Positions 10,560 to 22,600 of a DNA stretch of 64,000 nt are shown piece by piece (position 1 is the first letter of the stretch; each line of letters opens with the position of its first letter). The notes below the pieces were generated by a model, which saw only the letters and a program-made list of their open reading frames with translations, searched no databases and was not told the DNA's origin. This DNA is from Gyrodactylus bullatarudis (taxonomy: Eukaryota; Platyhelminthes; Monogenea; Gyrodactylidea; Gyrodactylidae): positions 186,001 through 250,000 of the forward strand of contig SSNU01000244.1 of NCBI GenBank assembly GCA_012064415.1, written 5' to 3'. Made by a program: the position numbers and the translations under genes.

Positions 10560-12852
10560 AAGAACAACCAATGAAATTCATTCACGCGTACGAACAGTTT
10601 TTATTTGTTGTTTGAAGTTGTATTTCTTCATATTAACTAATTATTTAGTATCGTCTGACTAAAATATGTATCTGACATGCTATTCGCATACTATCTTGAC
10701 ACACTGACAATTTTCAAAATGATATTTTCGAATTCAAAGTTCAGCCTATTTTTCCAATAATTAACTCAGGTATAACTTTTAATCAGTACTGAAACAAGGA
10801 ATTTTAAAATAATATGTCAATAATAAGCTCACTGAATGGTAGTAAAAACCATCAATATCTATATTATAGATTCCATTTTTTCTTTTGTATTATGTAAAAT
10901 TCTGGTTGAATGAGCTACCATAGAAATTTCAATAAAAAGTTGCCATGACAACCAGAATAAATAAAATATTGTATTATTATTGTATAGGGGAAAGCATATT
11001 GAGAAAATCGAAAGCTTCCAGAAACTAAGAGTATTTATTTGGGAAATTTTTCCTTAAAAATTGTACAATATTGATTATTGAGAGACAGTGATAAATAAAT
11101 TAAATCCTCATAAATTTACTCAACTTTCATTTTAACTGTTTACCAGAGAGATGAAAATTCGATAATGAGTTCAAAATATGCATTTTTAATTATTTTTTTA
11201 AACTTTTTTGAGATTTTTATACCTAACGTTAGCAAATTAAATTCTAATCAGAATGGTATACCTTATAAACCATTATTGTAAATTTATCATAAAACTAATC
11301 CACTAGGATACATCCGCTTTGCAAGCGGCTGTTTTAACCAGACTGATTAATAGAGTTGAATGGTCTACACGTGAAATGGGAATTTGATAACATGTGTGAA
11401 TCTGATAGGTTGACAACATTTTATAATGAATAGCAGACAAGAGCTGAGACGATTGTAATTATTAATAGATCTCTAGAGGGTACAGTCCAGAGCATGCAAG
11501 CTAATTGAATTTAGCTCATTATTTATTGCAGCAAAATTATAGTTTTCGTTGGTAAAATTGCATTCTTCATTTTGAAAATTAGTCTTCTATCCGAATTTCG
11601 TCAAGACTTAAGCACAATGAAAATGTTCACAAGGATCTGATCGAGAAATAAAATGTCAAAGAAATTATCGATTGAAAAAACAAAAATTTGAGATATATTC
11701 TTCTCATATCTCTTTTACTTTGTGCTAATTTTATTCACGCTGAGAAAATTTACATTAAAACAGAGAACAAAAAGAGTGAATGTTCATTGCTTGGCTATTT
11801 CAGAGGCTATTCAAGTATCTACACTTAATTTCGAAAAGAGAACATCTCTCTTCGAAAAAAGTAAAAATTCATTACTTGATTGAAAGGCGCAAGACTTTAG
11901 CACTCAACTTTAATTGATTTTAATAGACAAACCATTATATTTTTAATAATATTAATTATTATTAATAATTTATTATTGATCAGGAATAAATAACATTTCG
12001 TTCGTCTTATTTGGTAATGTCGCCCATGTCGCTTACAAAATGGCTTCCACCATGACTACAGTACGAAAGAAATAAAAGCATTTAGAAGTAATCCAACGAT
12101 ACATCTTTGGAAGACCTCTTTTGAACTCATCAATATCCAAAGCTTGGGATTTGAACCTATAGAATCTATTGCATCATAATAATAAGAAAAAATCTATGGA
12201 TATATACCTCAAGACATAAACTTTGTAATATATGTTGCACTATTAAATAGATACAAGAAATACATCAAGAGATACTGAATTACGATTAATGCCTGAGGTC
12301 TTGAGTTCAAAATTCGGGTTGTTGTGGCATACAAGTTTTTATTTCTTTCACTACTGACACTACTTTTCAGAAATAAATATATTAGTTTTCTAAGAACTTT
12401 GCAGATAAATGAAACTCTTTTTATATCAAGGAAGAGAATTATTTCTATCTTGATGAAGCATTTCCCAATCGATTTAACACGTTAAAAGCGGGGAATCGAT
12501 TCGTTTTTTAGTATGAAAAATATCTAATGTCATGAGATCTTTGCTAAGATTATACGAACAAACCGGAAAATAGGGGTTAGATATTTAAAAATTAACCTAC
12601 ATGTAATTAATTTCAGAATTTGATCGGTGGGGATCTTAGAAAATGACCAAGACCAGAGGGACCCTGAGTCAATAAATAATTAAAGTAATTTCAAAGGAAA
12701 ATTAGAACGAATCGGACCGACCGAAAAAATGAAACCCAACTGTTTGGCTTTAGTTAGAAGCAGTTATTTCCTCGACTTCACTCCCCCATCTTGTATAGCT
12801 AATTGAACCACTTTATCGGTCTCGAGCCAGTATAAGGACCAATAAGAGATGT
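10560..12852. other. intergenic region without recognisable genes
   Basis: About 2.3 kb of AT-rich sequence with no convincing exon on either strand. It contains simple A/T tracts, for example around 11940-11975. Nothing else can be supported. Confidence 0.5.
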
Positions 12853-12972
12853 GTTGGAATTAGGCCGGTAAAAAGTCGAAATTTGCTAATTTCAGACATA
12901 AAATAAACAGTTCATTTTAGTACTAATGCTACTTGAGATTTCTAGTAATCTATTTTTATAAGTGAGATAAAA

Positions 12973-13047
12973 TGTCGATAAATGTCGAAAATCCCTGAAT
13001 TGTCGATAAATGTCGAAAATCCCTGAATTGTCGATAAAAGTCGATAA
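12973..13047. repeat. 28-bp subterminal tandem repeat in the hAT remnant
   Basis: Two exact 28-bp units (12973-13000, 13001-13028) plus a partial third, each with the word GTCGATAAATGTCGAAAA. The GTCGA core also recurs near both ends of the element. Such subterminal repeats often bind hAT transposase. Confidence 0.75.
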
Positions 13048-13221
13048 TTTAATCTATAACTGTAACAATCCCTTAGATCAATTACTGATACTGTAAAAAA
13101 TTCTTTTGAAAAATTCCTTATTTTCGAATCCATCCAATGAAAATTAAGAAATTAATTTTCTAGTCTTTTTGTTAATTTGAGTGTGACATGAGTGATGACT
13201 ACAATCAAGTGGTTGGCATGT

Positions 13222-13335
13222 GTGGAATGGTCTTTCTCAATGCTCAAAAATGTTCTAACAAAGAACGAATTATTCAAGACTGGCAATCTAAAAGAGCAAT
13301 TTTATATTCGCTTAATTATATCACACTATTTTTGA
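13222..13335 (+). pseudogene. fragment of hAT transposase C-terminus
   Basis: About 37 codons ending in TGA. The residues VEWSFSMLKNVLTKN match the style of the hAT dimerisation motif (VERGFS-like), with no upstream coding sequence left in the element. Confidence 0.6.
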
Positions 13336-13459
13336 AAGATTAATAAATTTAATTTAAAAGGCCCATATCCTCGTAAAATTTACCTAGAAAACGATGTCGA
13401 TTTTATGTCGATTTCGTGAAGTAAAAAATGTCGAAAAATTTTACCGGCCTAGTTGGAAT

Positions 13460-15091
13460 ATAAACTTTAAAATCAGATAATATTTACTGGCGAAAATGGT
13501 CGACATTTCTCTCCAGGTTACAAACTATTTTGATTAGTGATATTTATAAGAAACTAGCTGATCTGAATCCGCTACGCAGGGCTAAATTTGAAATTGGAAA
13601 AGAAATATTTTTGTTAGGACTTTAAATTTATTAGGAGACTTGAGAAACCAATTCAAGCAACCTATCGATATTTAGATAAACTTTTGCTAATGTACTTAAT
13701 AGGAAGCTTTAGTTAATCTATGAAGAGGAAGAAAGATTATGAAATACACACTAAAATTGGGCCAATGAGAAGCAAGCTTACGTGTTAACATGTAAGAACG
13801 ATAAAAATGAAGCCGTCTGATTCGGTTCTGATCAAGTTGATGGCTGAACTAAAGCTAAATCTAAAGATTTTTTTGGCTAGTAACATGGTCCGTGGGGTTA
13901 TCTACCACTGGTTAAAATTTCATTAAAATCGGTTGGGTAGTTTAGGCGTCTATAGGGTCACAAATTTGACTTTTAATTATTCATTTATTCGTATAAATTT
14001 AGCTGATCTAAGCCCTGGATAGTTGTAGACTTTTATAGACAAAATTTTCATACGTTCTAAAATGAATTTTACTTTCGAGTAAATGAATTATATTGCTATG
14101 AGTAAAAATGCCAATAACAACCGTGAGAGACGACAACGTCCAATGATACACTTGAGGAATCCAAATTTCTTACTTCAATAAGAGGTTTTTCTCAAATTCA
14201 TTACAAGTAAAAAACCGAGTTAAATAACTGTGGAAAAATTCCCTTTTGGCAATTCATTCGAATTTGCCTGAATTTGAAATAAATAAATAGCCAGGGATTA
14301 CAATCAGGAAAACTTTCAGATAAAATTATTAATTTAAACGTATTTACTTCATAGTAAATTCATAAATATTATAAACAATTTCAATTTAACTGGCATATGG
14401 TTCAAATCTAGAGAATTTATTGCATCTATTTCTAAGTAAGACCTTATTTTGTGTTTTTCATCATTAAGAATTGACTCAATTACATCAAGAGTTGTCAGCT
14501 TGTACAGATTCAGCTAGCTACAGTTGTAAACAGTGTCTGGAGGATATGGACTCACAAATCAATTCATTGTTCTATTTCATCATTTATAATAAAAAAGTTT
14601 TGGGCGTTCAATCTTTGAACTTCAAAGTAGCCTTTGATATACAGTCGATAACCAATAGAGTTACAAATTGTAACTGTTACTATTTTAGGGGAATGACAGG
14701 TATTACGCATTATTTTTGGTTGATAACTACTAGGGCCAAAAATACAGTTGTCCTTTGGGTTTGGCGTGTGGGAAAGGGCATATCTGATATTCCAGGGGAA
14801 AAATAATATTTTTATACGCCTAAAATGTTTAATGATTTAATTTAAAAAATAACGAATATACTTAAAAGTATTATTGCGAATGTAAAAAATCATTAAAACA
14901 TAGTATTTTAGTTAACTTAGAGAAATTTCTAAATGTTCAACATCTGATTAACGAGTAAAGCTGTTCTGGAAATAGTCTTCGCATATGCCGAAACGAAGAA
15001 ACTATTCATTTTTTATCAGAAATGAAGACAAAAACATAAAAATAAGGAATAAAAATTAAGATTATAAGGCGACAGAAAATAATCTCCCTAC
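13460..15091. other. intergenic, unclassified ORF inside
   Basis: A 111-codon open frame on the plus strand (14471-14806) is the only long ORF. It has no recognisable domain, no signal peptide and a composition like translated noncoding DNA, so I do not call it a gene. The rest shows nothing recognisable. Confidence 0.35.
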
Positions 15092-15274
15092 TCACTTTTT
15101 GATTTTCAATACTAAATCATAATTAAATGGATCAAATTGTTGGTCGAAATAAGGTTTTATTCTTCTAATACTCTGAGATCCAAACAAAAAATTAAATGCA
15201 CTTTTGTTAGTCTTAAAATTTTGGCTTTCACCAGCTAAAATAATAGAGATAGACGAAATTTTAATATTGCTCAT
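15092..15274 (-). CDS. possible first exon of an unidentified gene
   Basis: An ATG at 15274 opens 60 codons with ordinary amino-acid composition, ending just at a good donor (AAGTGAGT). I could not find a matching downstream exon on the minus strand: an acceptor near 14960 soon meets a stop. It may be a real exon of a gene with unseen partners, or chance. Confidence 0.2.
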   Translation of the reverse strand: MSNIKISSISIILAGESQNFKTNKSAFNFLFGSQSIRRIKPYFDQQFDPFNYDLVLKIKK

Positions 15275-15942
15275 ATCTCATATAATATGATCGCAAATTT
15301 AATTTCCATACAAAAAATACAAATATCAAGCGCTAAAATAGCCTTCTTAAGATTTCTCAAGATTTACGAAAATCTATTTTCTCTATTTAAATTCCCACCA
15401 AAGATTTTCGCGCAATTTGTGTTGTCAAAATCTTTTTGATTAAAATCTAAATCATATACTTTTCAAGACTTTTTGAAGCCCTATTAATTACATACATTGT
15501 TACTCTATTTAAATCTTTGCGAACCAAGTCAAAAAGGGTTTCTTTCAAAGAGCTCTACTGCATAATTATGAAAAATATATCTCTTCTATTGTTGATGTAG
15601 TGTCCCAACTGAATTTTAGGGTGGTTCAAGATATAACAAGATATATAAATAAAATAATTTTATTTTAATATTTTTATTGATTGTTATAAATTATTTCCTT
15701 GTAGATTCCCAAGGTAATTTTCTTAGTTTTTCTTTGCATGCAAGAATTAGGGATTAAATAGAAAACTATCAGATTAAAAAAAATAAAGGATATATATTTA
15801 GCACACCTCTATTTAAGAACCAATAAAATACAATTAATATTTTTATAAAAGTTACAATAAATATGTAAACTCTACACGCCTATTTTGCACATGATCAATA
15901 GCACCTTATTCAATTGAACGCGGACTGAATGTAAATTTAATC

Positions 15943-18900
15943 ATGAGATTGCTTCTTTTATCAATGCTATTTCATCTCTTGGGAATTATCCGAGGTGATG
16001 TCAGTGAGTAAAAGACACGAGGAACTAATTTCCCTACTTTTTCCTATAGATATTGAAGAATTACGTATACCAAACAATTACCAGATAAAATATAGAATTG
16101 TTCAGACAGGATCTCCAAATCGATATGTGAGCTCTCATCCTTTTTACTAAACACAAAAGGCCATCGAGACAAAATTCAAGGATACTTTTGTCTATCAGGA
16201 AGGTCCGAAAAGTGATGAATTCGACATAATTGCTTATCTTCATGTTCCTGACTACGTTGTTTATGACAGTAATTCTAATTCTAAAATTAAACCTCTAAAG
16301 AAACTAAGAAGTCTTGTTCTCGAACATTTTCCGTTGGTTCAATCGGATTGATAAATAACATTATCAAGATTGAATACTTTCATCCCAACAACCTAACCTT
16401 TATCACGCCAACTTCCAGTGTCTCTTTTGGTGAGATGACATTTTTTTAAAAATTTGATAGAAAAAAACCTTCAAGACTTTTATTTGCCAAAGCAATTCTC
16501 TGGCTTCCAGTTAAGTCCAAATCAAAATGCAGACGTAATTAGTGTCAACTATGATGAACTTCCTGATGGCTATACTCTTTTCGATCAGGTATGTTTACCG
16601 ATACTTGAGAAGATAAAAGAATTTTCCAATACACAAAGGAATCAATAATGATTTATTTGTAGATCCCAATCGATATTTATTGTGGAGAGTTGGAGAAAGA
16701 AATATACCAATTGAAAAGAGCCAATTACAAAGTTCAAAAGAAGATTAACTTAAACACTGTGGAAATGTTGGAGGTAAAACTTTTTTTCCTTTATTCTTTA
16801 CTCAATTTAACGTGGACGTGTGGTTTTCAACATCTAGTTGGTTTTATGTATCTTATTACAAAGAGTCGGGAAAAATCAATTTTTTAATTCCACGATTAAA
16901 CTAGCCCAAGAAATGATAAATTAAAAAATATTTCTAGAAAAAGTTCAATTTGGTCAAAATGAGGCAATTTTTTGAATTACGAAAATGTACCAAATTTAAC
17001 TTTTTCAAATTTCGACCTCAAATTGCATCTATTCGAAATTTACTGAAATTTCGGATAATCATTAAGCGAAGAATTCGAATTTGGCCATAGAGATTAAGAG
17101 AAACTCACCGTTACTAAAAAAAATTTGAACTTTTAAAATTTTGGATCCTTTTCCCATAATAATGAAGTTCTTTAAGTCAACTCGAATTCTATGTAGACAT
17201 TTTTTGGAGTAGAAGTATATTTTATAATAATTCCATCAAATAAAATAATATACAGTTTCTTATAAAAAATCTCTTCAGGAATTCAATTTTGGTAAAATTT
17301 TGCAATGCCCGACCGTAAAAGTTATTCAATTGTACAAAATATTTCGAGCTGTGTTAAAATTTTTGAAAAGAAATTCGAATCTTGTTGGTCTTTTTATTAT
17401 CGATGACATGAAAACTCACCGCAAGGAATTCGTTTTCATTTCATCGATGTTAAATAGCCCTTAGTCTCTTTGTCACTCAGAAAAATTACTGCAATTTCTA
17501 GAATAAATTTAGATAGGAATAGGCAGGTTGCTTTTATATTTACAATTTGATGGTTCGTTAAATAAACTTTGAATCTGGTCCGCCATGGGAGAATGCTATG
17601 AAGAAGGATTACGTAGCCCCGATTATTTCTGGTTTGATATCTCCTTGGACGTGAGTTTATTGTATTCTTGTAAAGCATCAGGTATGCAGCAATTCTCCTC
17701 AACCAAATAGTAAGGCTTCTGTTAGAGAAATTTATATTGAATTTTAAATCGTTGATAGTACGATGGCTCTGAGGGAATCTTTGATATGCTTGAGTTCATC
17801 AAGAATTTTTTGTTGAGAATAATTCGGAATGAGTACTTTCAAATCGTCAGCATATTAAATATATACTTAGTTGTTGGAATCTTTGAAAACGGTAAGAATT
17901 TTGAGCTCAAAGGTTGAGCAAGTATGAAATTGGGGCATTTTCGATCCAAAAAATATCTAAGTAACCAAAGTAAATTCTCATCTTCATGGGAAAAATCAGG
18001 TTTCTGTCTCATATCTAATGATTAAAGGTAAATCTGGTTTTGTAATTAAGAATCAAAATATAGGCCAAGATCGTTGAATAATTTCATTATTAAGTTACTT
18101 CCCTACAAATATTTTTCGATCAAAATACACGAGACTGGAAAAATTCAAATTTCGATTAAATTTATTCAATTTTAAAAGGGTCTATTTTTTGTTAGGTATA
18201 TGGACAAAGACCTGATGATACACAGGTTGTTTTTGGACAGGTTAAAAAGCGTCTTGGAATGCCAAGTCGTAATTTAATTTATAACATTGATTCGACCGGA
18301 TCTTGTAATGAAAACATCCTTAATAATTTTGACATTAATAATCCAAAATTACAAATATACGATTTGATTGACAAGAGCTGGCACGAGAGTATTTTCCCTA
18401 AAATTCAAGTCAGCCGATTATACATGGTAAATACATTAAATACTCAATATATTTAAGCATATTGCTTAATTTTTGCTCAATCTGTTTGTAGTTTCCAAAG
18501 CTAGTCGATTCAAATTCAATTTACGTCCAAAAATATATAATAAATACACCCATCAATGTTGATATCCTGTTTGACAAATATCAAGGAGTAACTATGGACA
18601 TTGAAAAAAATACTGCAAGTTCTTATCTCAAGAGATCTTTTGAAATATCCCTATATTTTAACCTGAATTTTAGATGAACAATGAGTACATTCAAATAACA
18701 ATTTACGATGCCGTAAGTTTAAAAGATGGTTTAACATTTACTTGTTATCTTGATCATAAGAAAGACACAAGAAACCTAAAAACACAAAAGGAAATGAAAA
18801 TTTTACATTCTAGAGTACCGTGATCAAATACATCTTTAAGATTAACCGAGAGGATAAATCGGCGAAAGAGATTGAAAGTATAATGAGTCGATGTCAACCA

Positions 18901-19101
18901 CAATATGTCCAATTCGACATGTACTCAAAGAGTGAGCAATATAAAAGTTTCTGTACCTTTGCAATTCAACATGGTACAAATGTGAAATTGAGAAATACTT
19001 CATCTTGTGGCTTAAAGTATTTTTACATTTTTTCGTTCTAGGTGTTTTGCCCTTACAATTATAATTATTACAGTAGGACACTATGTGCAATAGGATCTTG
19101 A
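15943..19101 (+). CDS. secreted protein of unknown family (gene A), 11 exons
   Basis: Eleven exons read in frame to 411 aa: 15943-16003, 16050-16126, 16160-16268, 16301-16429, 16461-16588, 16663-16773, 18196-18426, 18492-18614, 18674-18712, 18814-18981, 19042-19101. Residues 1-18 (MRLLLLSMLFHLLGIIRG) are a signal peptide; there is no transmembrane segment, so it should be secreted or lie in the secretory pathway. I do not recognise the family. It looks like mixed beta-rich ectodomain with scattered cysteines, several near the C-terminus. Introns are tiny (46, 33, 32, 31, 74 bp) except one of 1422 bp that holds degenerate repeats. Intron 8 is GC-AG (GCAAGT donor), the only solution that avoids a stop. 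The last 9 codons and the stop lie inside a MITE, so the natural C-terminus has probably been altered. Confidence 0.72.
16774..18195 (+). other. 1.4-kb intron of gene A with degenerate MITE sequence
   Basis: The stretch 16900-17270 resembles the interior of family B elements. The words ATCGATGACATGAAAAC around 17399 recur at about 38898. No exon is needed here, because exons 6 and 7 join in phase (MLE to VYGQRP). Confidence 0.5.
18615..18673 (+). other. GC-AG intron of gene A
   Basis: The donor is GCAAGT and the acceptor TTTTAG, 59 bp. Every GT donor nearby leads to a stop; the GC donor joins EKNT to MNNEYIQ in phase 0. Confidence 0.65.
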
Positions 19102-19686
19102 TCCAAACATTTTCTGGATCGAAATTTTGTGCTGATTTCAGATCTGTAATTATATTTTCTAGATTGTGTCTGGTTTTCGAGATATATTGAATTTGAGAAT
19201 TAAAAAAAAATTAATATTAGTGTGGGATTAAAAGGGGTAAAAATATACAAGAACGAAAAGATTTTGTAAATTCTAACCAACTTTTTCAGAAAGAGCATAA
19301 AATTTTGATCTAGGAAGTCGATGAAAATATCTATAAAGCTCTTTTTCTTGAAAGGTATGAGCGTTTGAAGTTAAAATTTATGGAGAAAATTGACTCCAAA
19401 ATCACAAAATTTTCGACAAAAAAGTAGCTGGAATGCACAATTTTTTGTTTTGGGCGACACTCAAGGTGTCATTAGATAGGAAATTTAATTGTGATTCTAA
19501 TAATGTCTAATTAGTTAATTGAATTTTTTATTTTAATAAAAATTTAATTGTTTGAAATTATTTATTTTTTTTTAATTCTCAAATTCAATATATCTCGAAA
19601 ACCAGACACAATCTAGAAAATATAATTACAGATCTGAAATCAGCACAAAATCAAGATCCTATTGCAAAATATTTCTGAAAGTGTCC
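19076..19686. mobile_element. 611-bp TA-flanked MITE at the gene A/gene B junction
   Basis: It starts GGACAC and ends GTGTCC, with TA on each side (19074-19075, 19687-19688). Arms of about 140 bp (19076-19220 and 19555-19686) are inverted copies that share words such as GTGTCTGGTTTTCGAGATAT. The small size, TA target site and lack of coding capacity fit a Tc1/mariner-type MITE. Gene A ends inside the left arm and gene B starts inside the right arm. Confidence 0.8.
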
Positions 19687-22600
19687 TAGTGTTATTAATG
19701 TTTTTAATTATCAATGGTGTGACGATTCATTCATATAAAAATTGCATATTTTTCAAACAGAACGAACGAATGTGTCTTAACACTAACATGACTTCGAGTC
19801 AGCAAGCTCAAAAAATCTATTGCATCTCAAAAATATGCAATTTGGATGGATCGTCACACCATCGATAATTTTTATGTGTTATCATAAGAGATTTTCAACC
19901 AATTTTGTAACTTTTATTTTATTCCCATATTCACGCAATAAATCCTTGGTTATTGGAGAATCTAGTGAAAGTATGAATTTTACACATTTTAAAAATCTAA
20001 TTTCTATTTTTTTCAGAGATTGAACTTAGTGAGTTGAAAAATATTAATTAAACTAAACAAACAATGAAGAAAGATGCACGAAAAAGTTTAAAGAATCAAG
20101 TGTAGTACTTTTGAATCGGATTAAGTAGAAGTTCAGAACTTTATTTCATAACATTAGTCACTTTTGGAGAAGATTTGCTTGACTTTTTCCTTGATCTCAT
20201 CAAATTTGGCCTTGAACTTGTCACCGATAGACCTGAATTGAGATTTGATCTTTTTGCCAACGGAGACAACCTTTTCCTTTGGGTCTTGCTTGAACTCCTC
20301 AAGATGGGCGTCAAACTTTTCCTTGAGCTCGCCAAGTTTGACGTTCATCTCGTCCCTGAAGTGGGCGAGTTTATCCTTTGACTTTTCTGAGAGGGCAGAG
20401 AGCTTGAGTTTCATGTCGGCAGTGAGCTCGGTCAACTTGGACTTGGCCTCGGCGAGGAAATCTTCAACACTTCCTTTTGGGTTCTTGGAGAAGGCCTCCA
20501 TTTTCTCTTTCAGGTCTTCGCCGAACTTGACGAACTTCTCCTTGGTTTGCTCGGTGAACTTGTTGAAGTTTTCCTTAGGATTCTGGAAGAAACTCTCGAC
20601 GTCGCTGGTGAAAGTGTCCCAATTCTTTTTGGCATCCTCGAAGAAGCCTCTCTTCTCAATGACTGCTCTGGCATCGATCGAGGATAGACTGAAAAGTCCC
20701 AAAAGAACAACAAGGGCAAGACGGAAGTTCATGATTTTTCTGAATGTTGTCAGCGGAGTGTCCACTTTTATATTTTCCCAATGTTTGCAAATTTCATTAC
20801 TTTCTTGTGTTTCACTACATATTTTATTGTTTCTCAAAATAAATCATGTTTATTCAAAATTTCAGGTAATATTGATTGAAGAAATTTTAGCTACTACTGA
20901 TATATATTCTGATATTTGCACTCAAAATTAGACAAGTTGTGATAAGTTTCCGGCCTAGGTCATGTAATTATGATTCAAACTGAACTAAGGACACTTGTTG
21001 CATCTATCAAACCTTCGATACTGCGACTGGTTGGTCTTTAATTCTTCCTGATATATAGGCTTCGCCACAAGAAATATTTTTTTCTTTTTAATCCCACTCG
21101 ATATTAGCTATAAAATATTAATTGAAAAAAATTCTTATAATTATATACTATTAAATAAATATACATTTTTTGATGCAATTTTAACATCCCACTCTAATAT
21201 AGAAGAAGATTCGATTTGTTAAATGAGCTAAATTTAATAATCCGAATAGCTCAAAGTATAAAGCCTCCTATAAGAATGAAGGTATAAAATCTCAAAGAAT
21301 CTTATGATTTATTAGAGTTGTAGGAATCAATTTTGCAATACCAACAAAATTCTGCAATTTATTTTATGAGCCTAAACTTTTCATGAAGTTATATTTTATG
21401 AAGAAACTCTCCTGCTAGTTTTGAAAAGAATGTTAAGTCTTTCTTAAAAACCGAAAAAAAGTCTTTTATGAATATCCTATTTTTTTATTCCAAACTTATC
21501 CATTTCCATTCGCATGTGAATTTTCTTTTCTTCATAGATAAAATAATTTCTTTTTAAGCCCCCTCACTCATAATAAATCCTCAAGAACACGAAGATATTC
21601 GCAATGCAATAGCCTCAGGGCTATCCGAGTCAGGCAATATCGTTAGTCTTGTTCGGGTCTCCGATATCCTTCTCAAATATGACGAATATTATCAAATCTT
21701 AAACATGAAATTCAAACTTTATGATGATTACATTAATTCAAGTGAGTATTCATGATTTTTCTCTCTCTGTCTTCATGATTATTAGGATAAATTTTATGAT
21801 TTTATTGTTTTACCAATTCCAGTACATTACCAAGTCAATAGAATTTGAAGCCTGTTTTTATCTTATATTCCCTTTTAATATTTTTATACAATGAACAAAG
21901 CCTCATATGACTAAATTAGAGAATTAGTTGTCCCCTCTTATTTCTCTCTATGAAAGTGATTCAATTTCATGTCATCGAAGTTACCCCTTTCTTGAGGTTC
22001 GCCCCATATAGGACGATTATTTGAGTCGAAAATACACAGTTATTGCGCAGAATCAATCAATACCACTGGAAAATTTCAATACCAAAAAGTCTCAAAGAAA
22101 TAACTGAACTTGGATAAAAAGATTAGTAAAATTTTGTTTTCATTCATTTTATTCAAAAGAAAATCGACTCTCTTAGATTGGGACCAAAAGAATCCTGATT
22201 GAAAAAGAATTCACATAAGAACCTCTTTTCATATGAAGTTTGAGTCTTCTTCTCGATTGGTTTTCTTATCGTCTCGATAGGGTTGAAAAGCTTCTATTAT
22301 CTTAAACATTCAGAAAAATTAGTGCAAAACAAGAGGGGTCATATGTTCTATTGATTAGCCACATGACTTTCTAATTCTACAAACATTTTTGATGTTAAAA
22401 TTGCAAAAATAATTCAGTGTCAGGAAAATCAAATAATCATTGATACTGTACAAGTGAAAGGAGAATATTGTTATATCATACTGTTTCTGAAAATATCTCA
22501 TTTATTGATACTGATGATGGAAATTTTAAAAACAATGATACTGAAAGCGAAAAAAATCCATGATAATGTAACTGAAATAAATGAAAAAATGTATAAATTT

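Larger units (their letters stand above)
12861..13451. mobile_element. internally deleted hAT transposon with 8-bp target duplication
   Basis: The 591-bp element starts TAGGCCGGTAAAA and ends with its complement TTTTACCGGCCTA. It is flanked by perfect direct repeats GTTGGAAT (12853-12860 and 13452-13459), the 8-bp target duplication of hAT elements. Inside, on the plus strand, a short frame (13222-13335) resembles the C-terminal hAT dimerisation region (VEWSFSMLKNVLTKN). A 28-bp tandem repeat lies near the left end. It cannot be autonomous. Confidence 0.85.
20140..20937. repeat. 798-bp duplicated gene cassette, copy 1
   Basis: This block matches 25149-25946 at every position I compared, including all reading frames across the gene. 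Left edge: identity begins at the first base of TTTATT, the reverse of the gene's own poly(A) signal. Right edge: it ends about 165 bp beyond the TATA box. The cassette thus holds one complete transcription unit. No flanking target duplication is evident. Confidence 0.9.

Noticed and set aside
12973..13047. CRISPR-like array
   Set aside because: Only two full 28-bp units in direct contact without spacers, inside a transposon of an animal genome.
14471..14806. 111-codon ORF on the plus strand
   Set aside because: No domain, signal peptide or splice support, and low-quality composition; treated as chance or degraded repeat.
19662..19868. Stand-alone 68-aa cysteine-containing secreted peptide
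   Set aside because: The frame fits better as the first exon of gene B, whose later exons match it in phase, though this join is not proven.
20733..20837. Upstream extension of the 33-mer protein to MRNNKICSE
   Set aside because: It would place the TATA box inside the coding region and bury the signal peptide.
20245..20931. 228-codon plus-strand frame (and its copy at 25254-25940)
   Set aside because: It is the reverse-strand shadow of the 33-mer protein gene, kept open by codon bias; its composition is implausible and it has no promoter.
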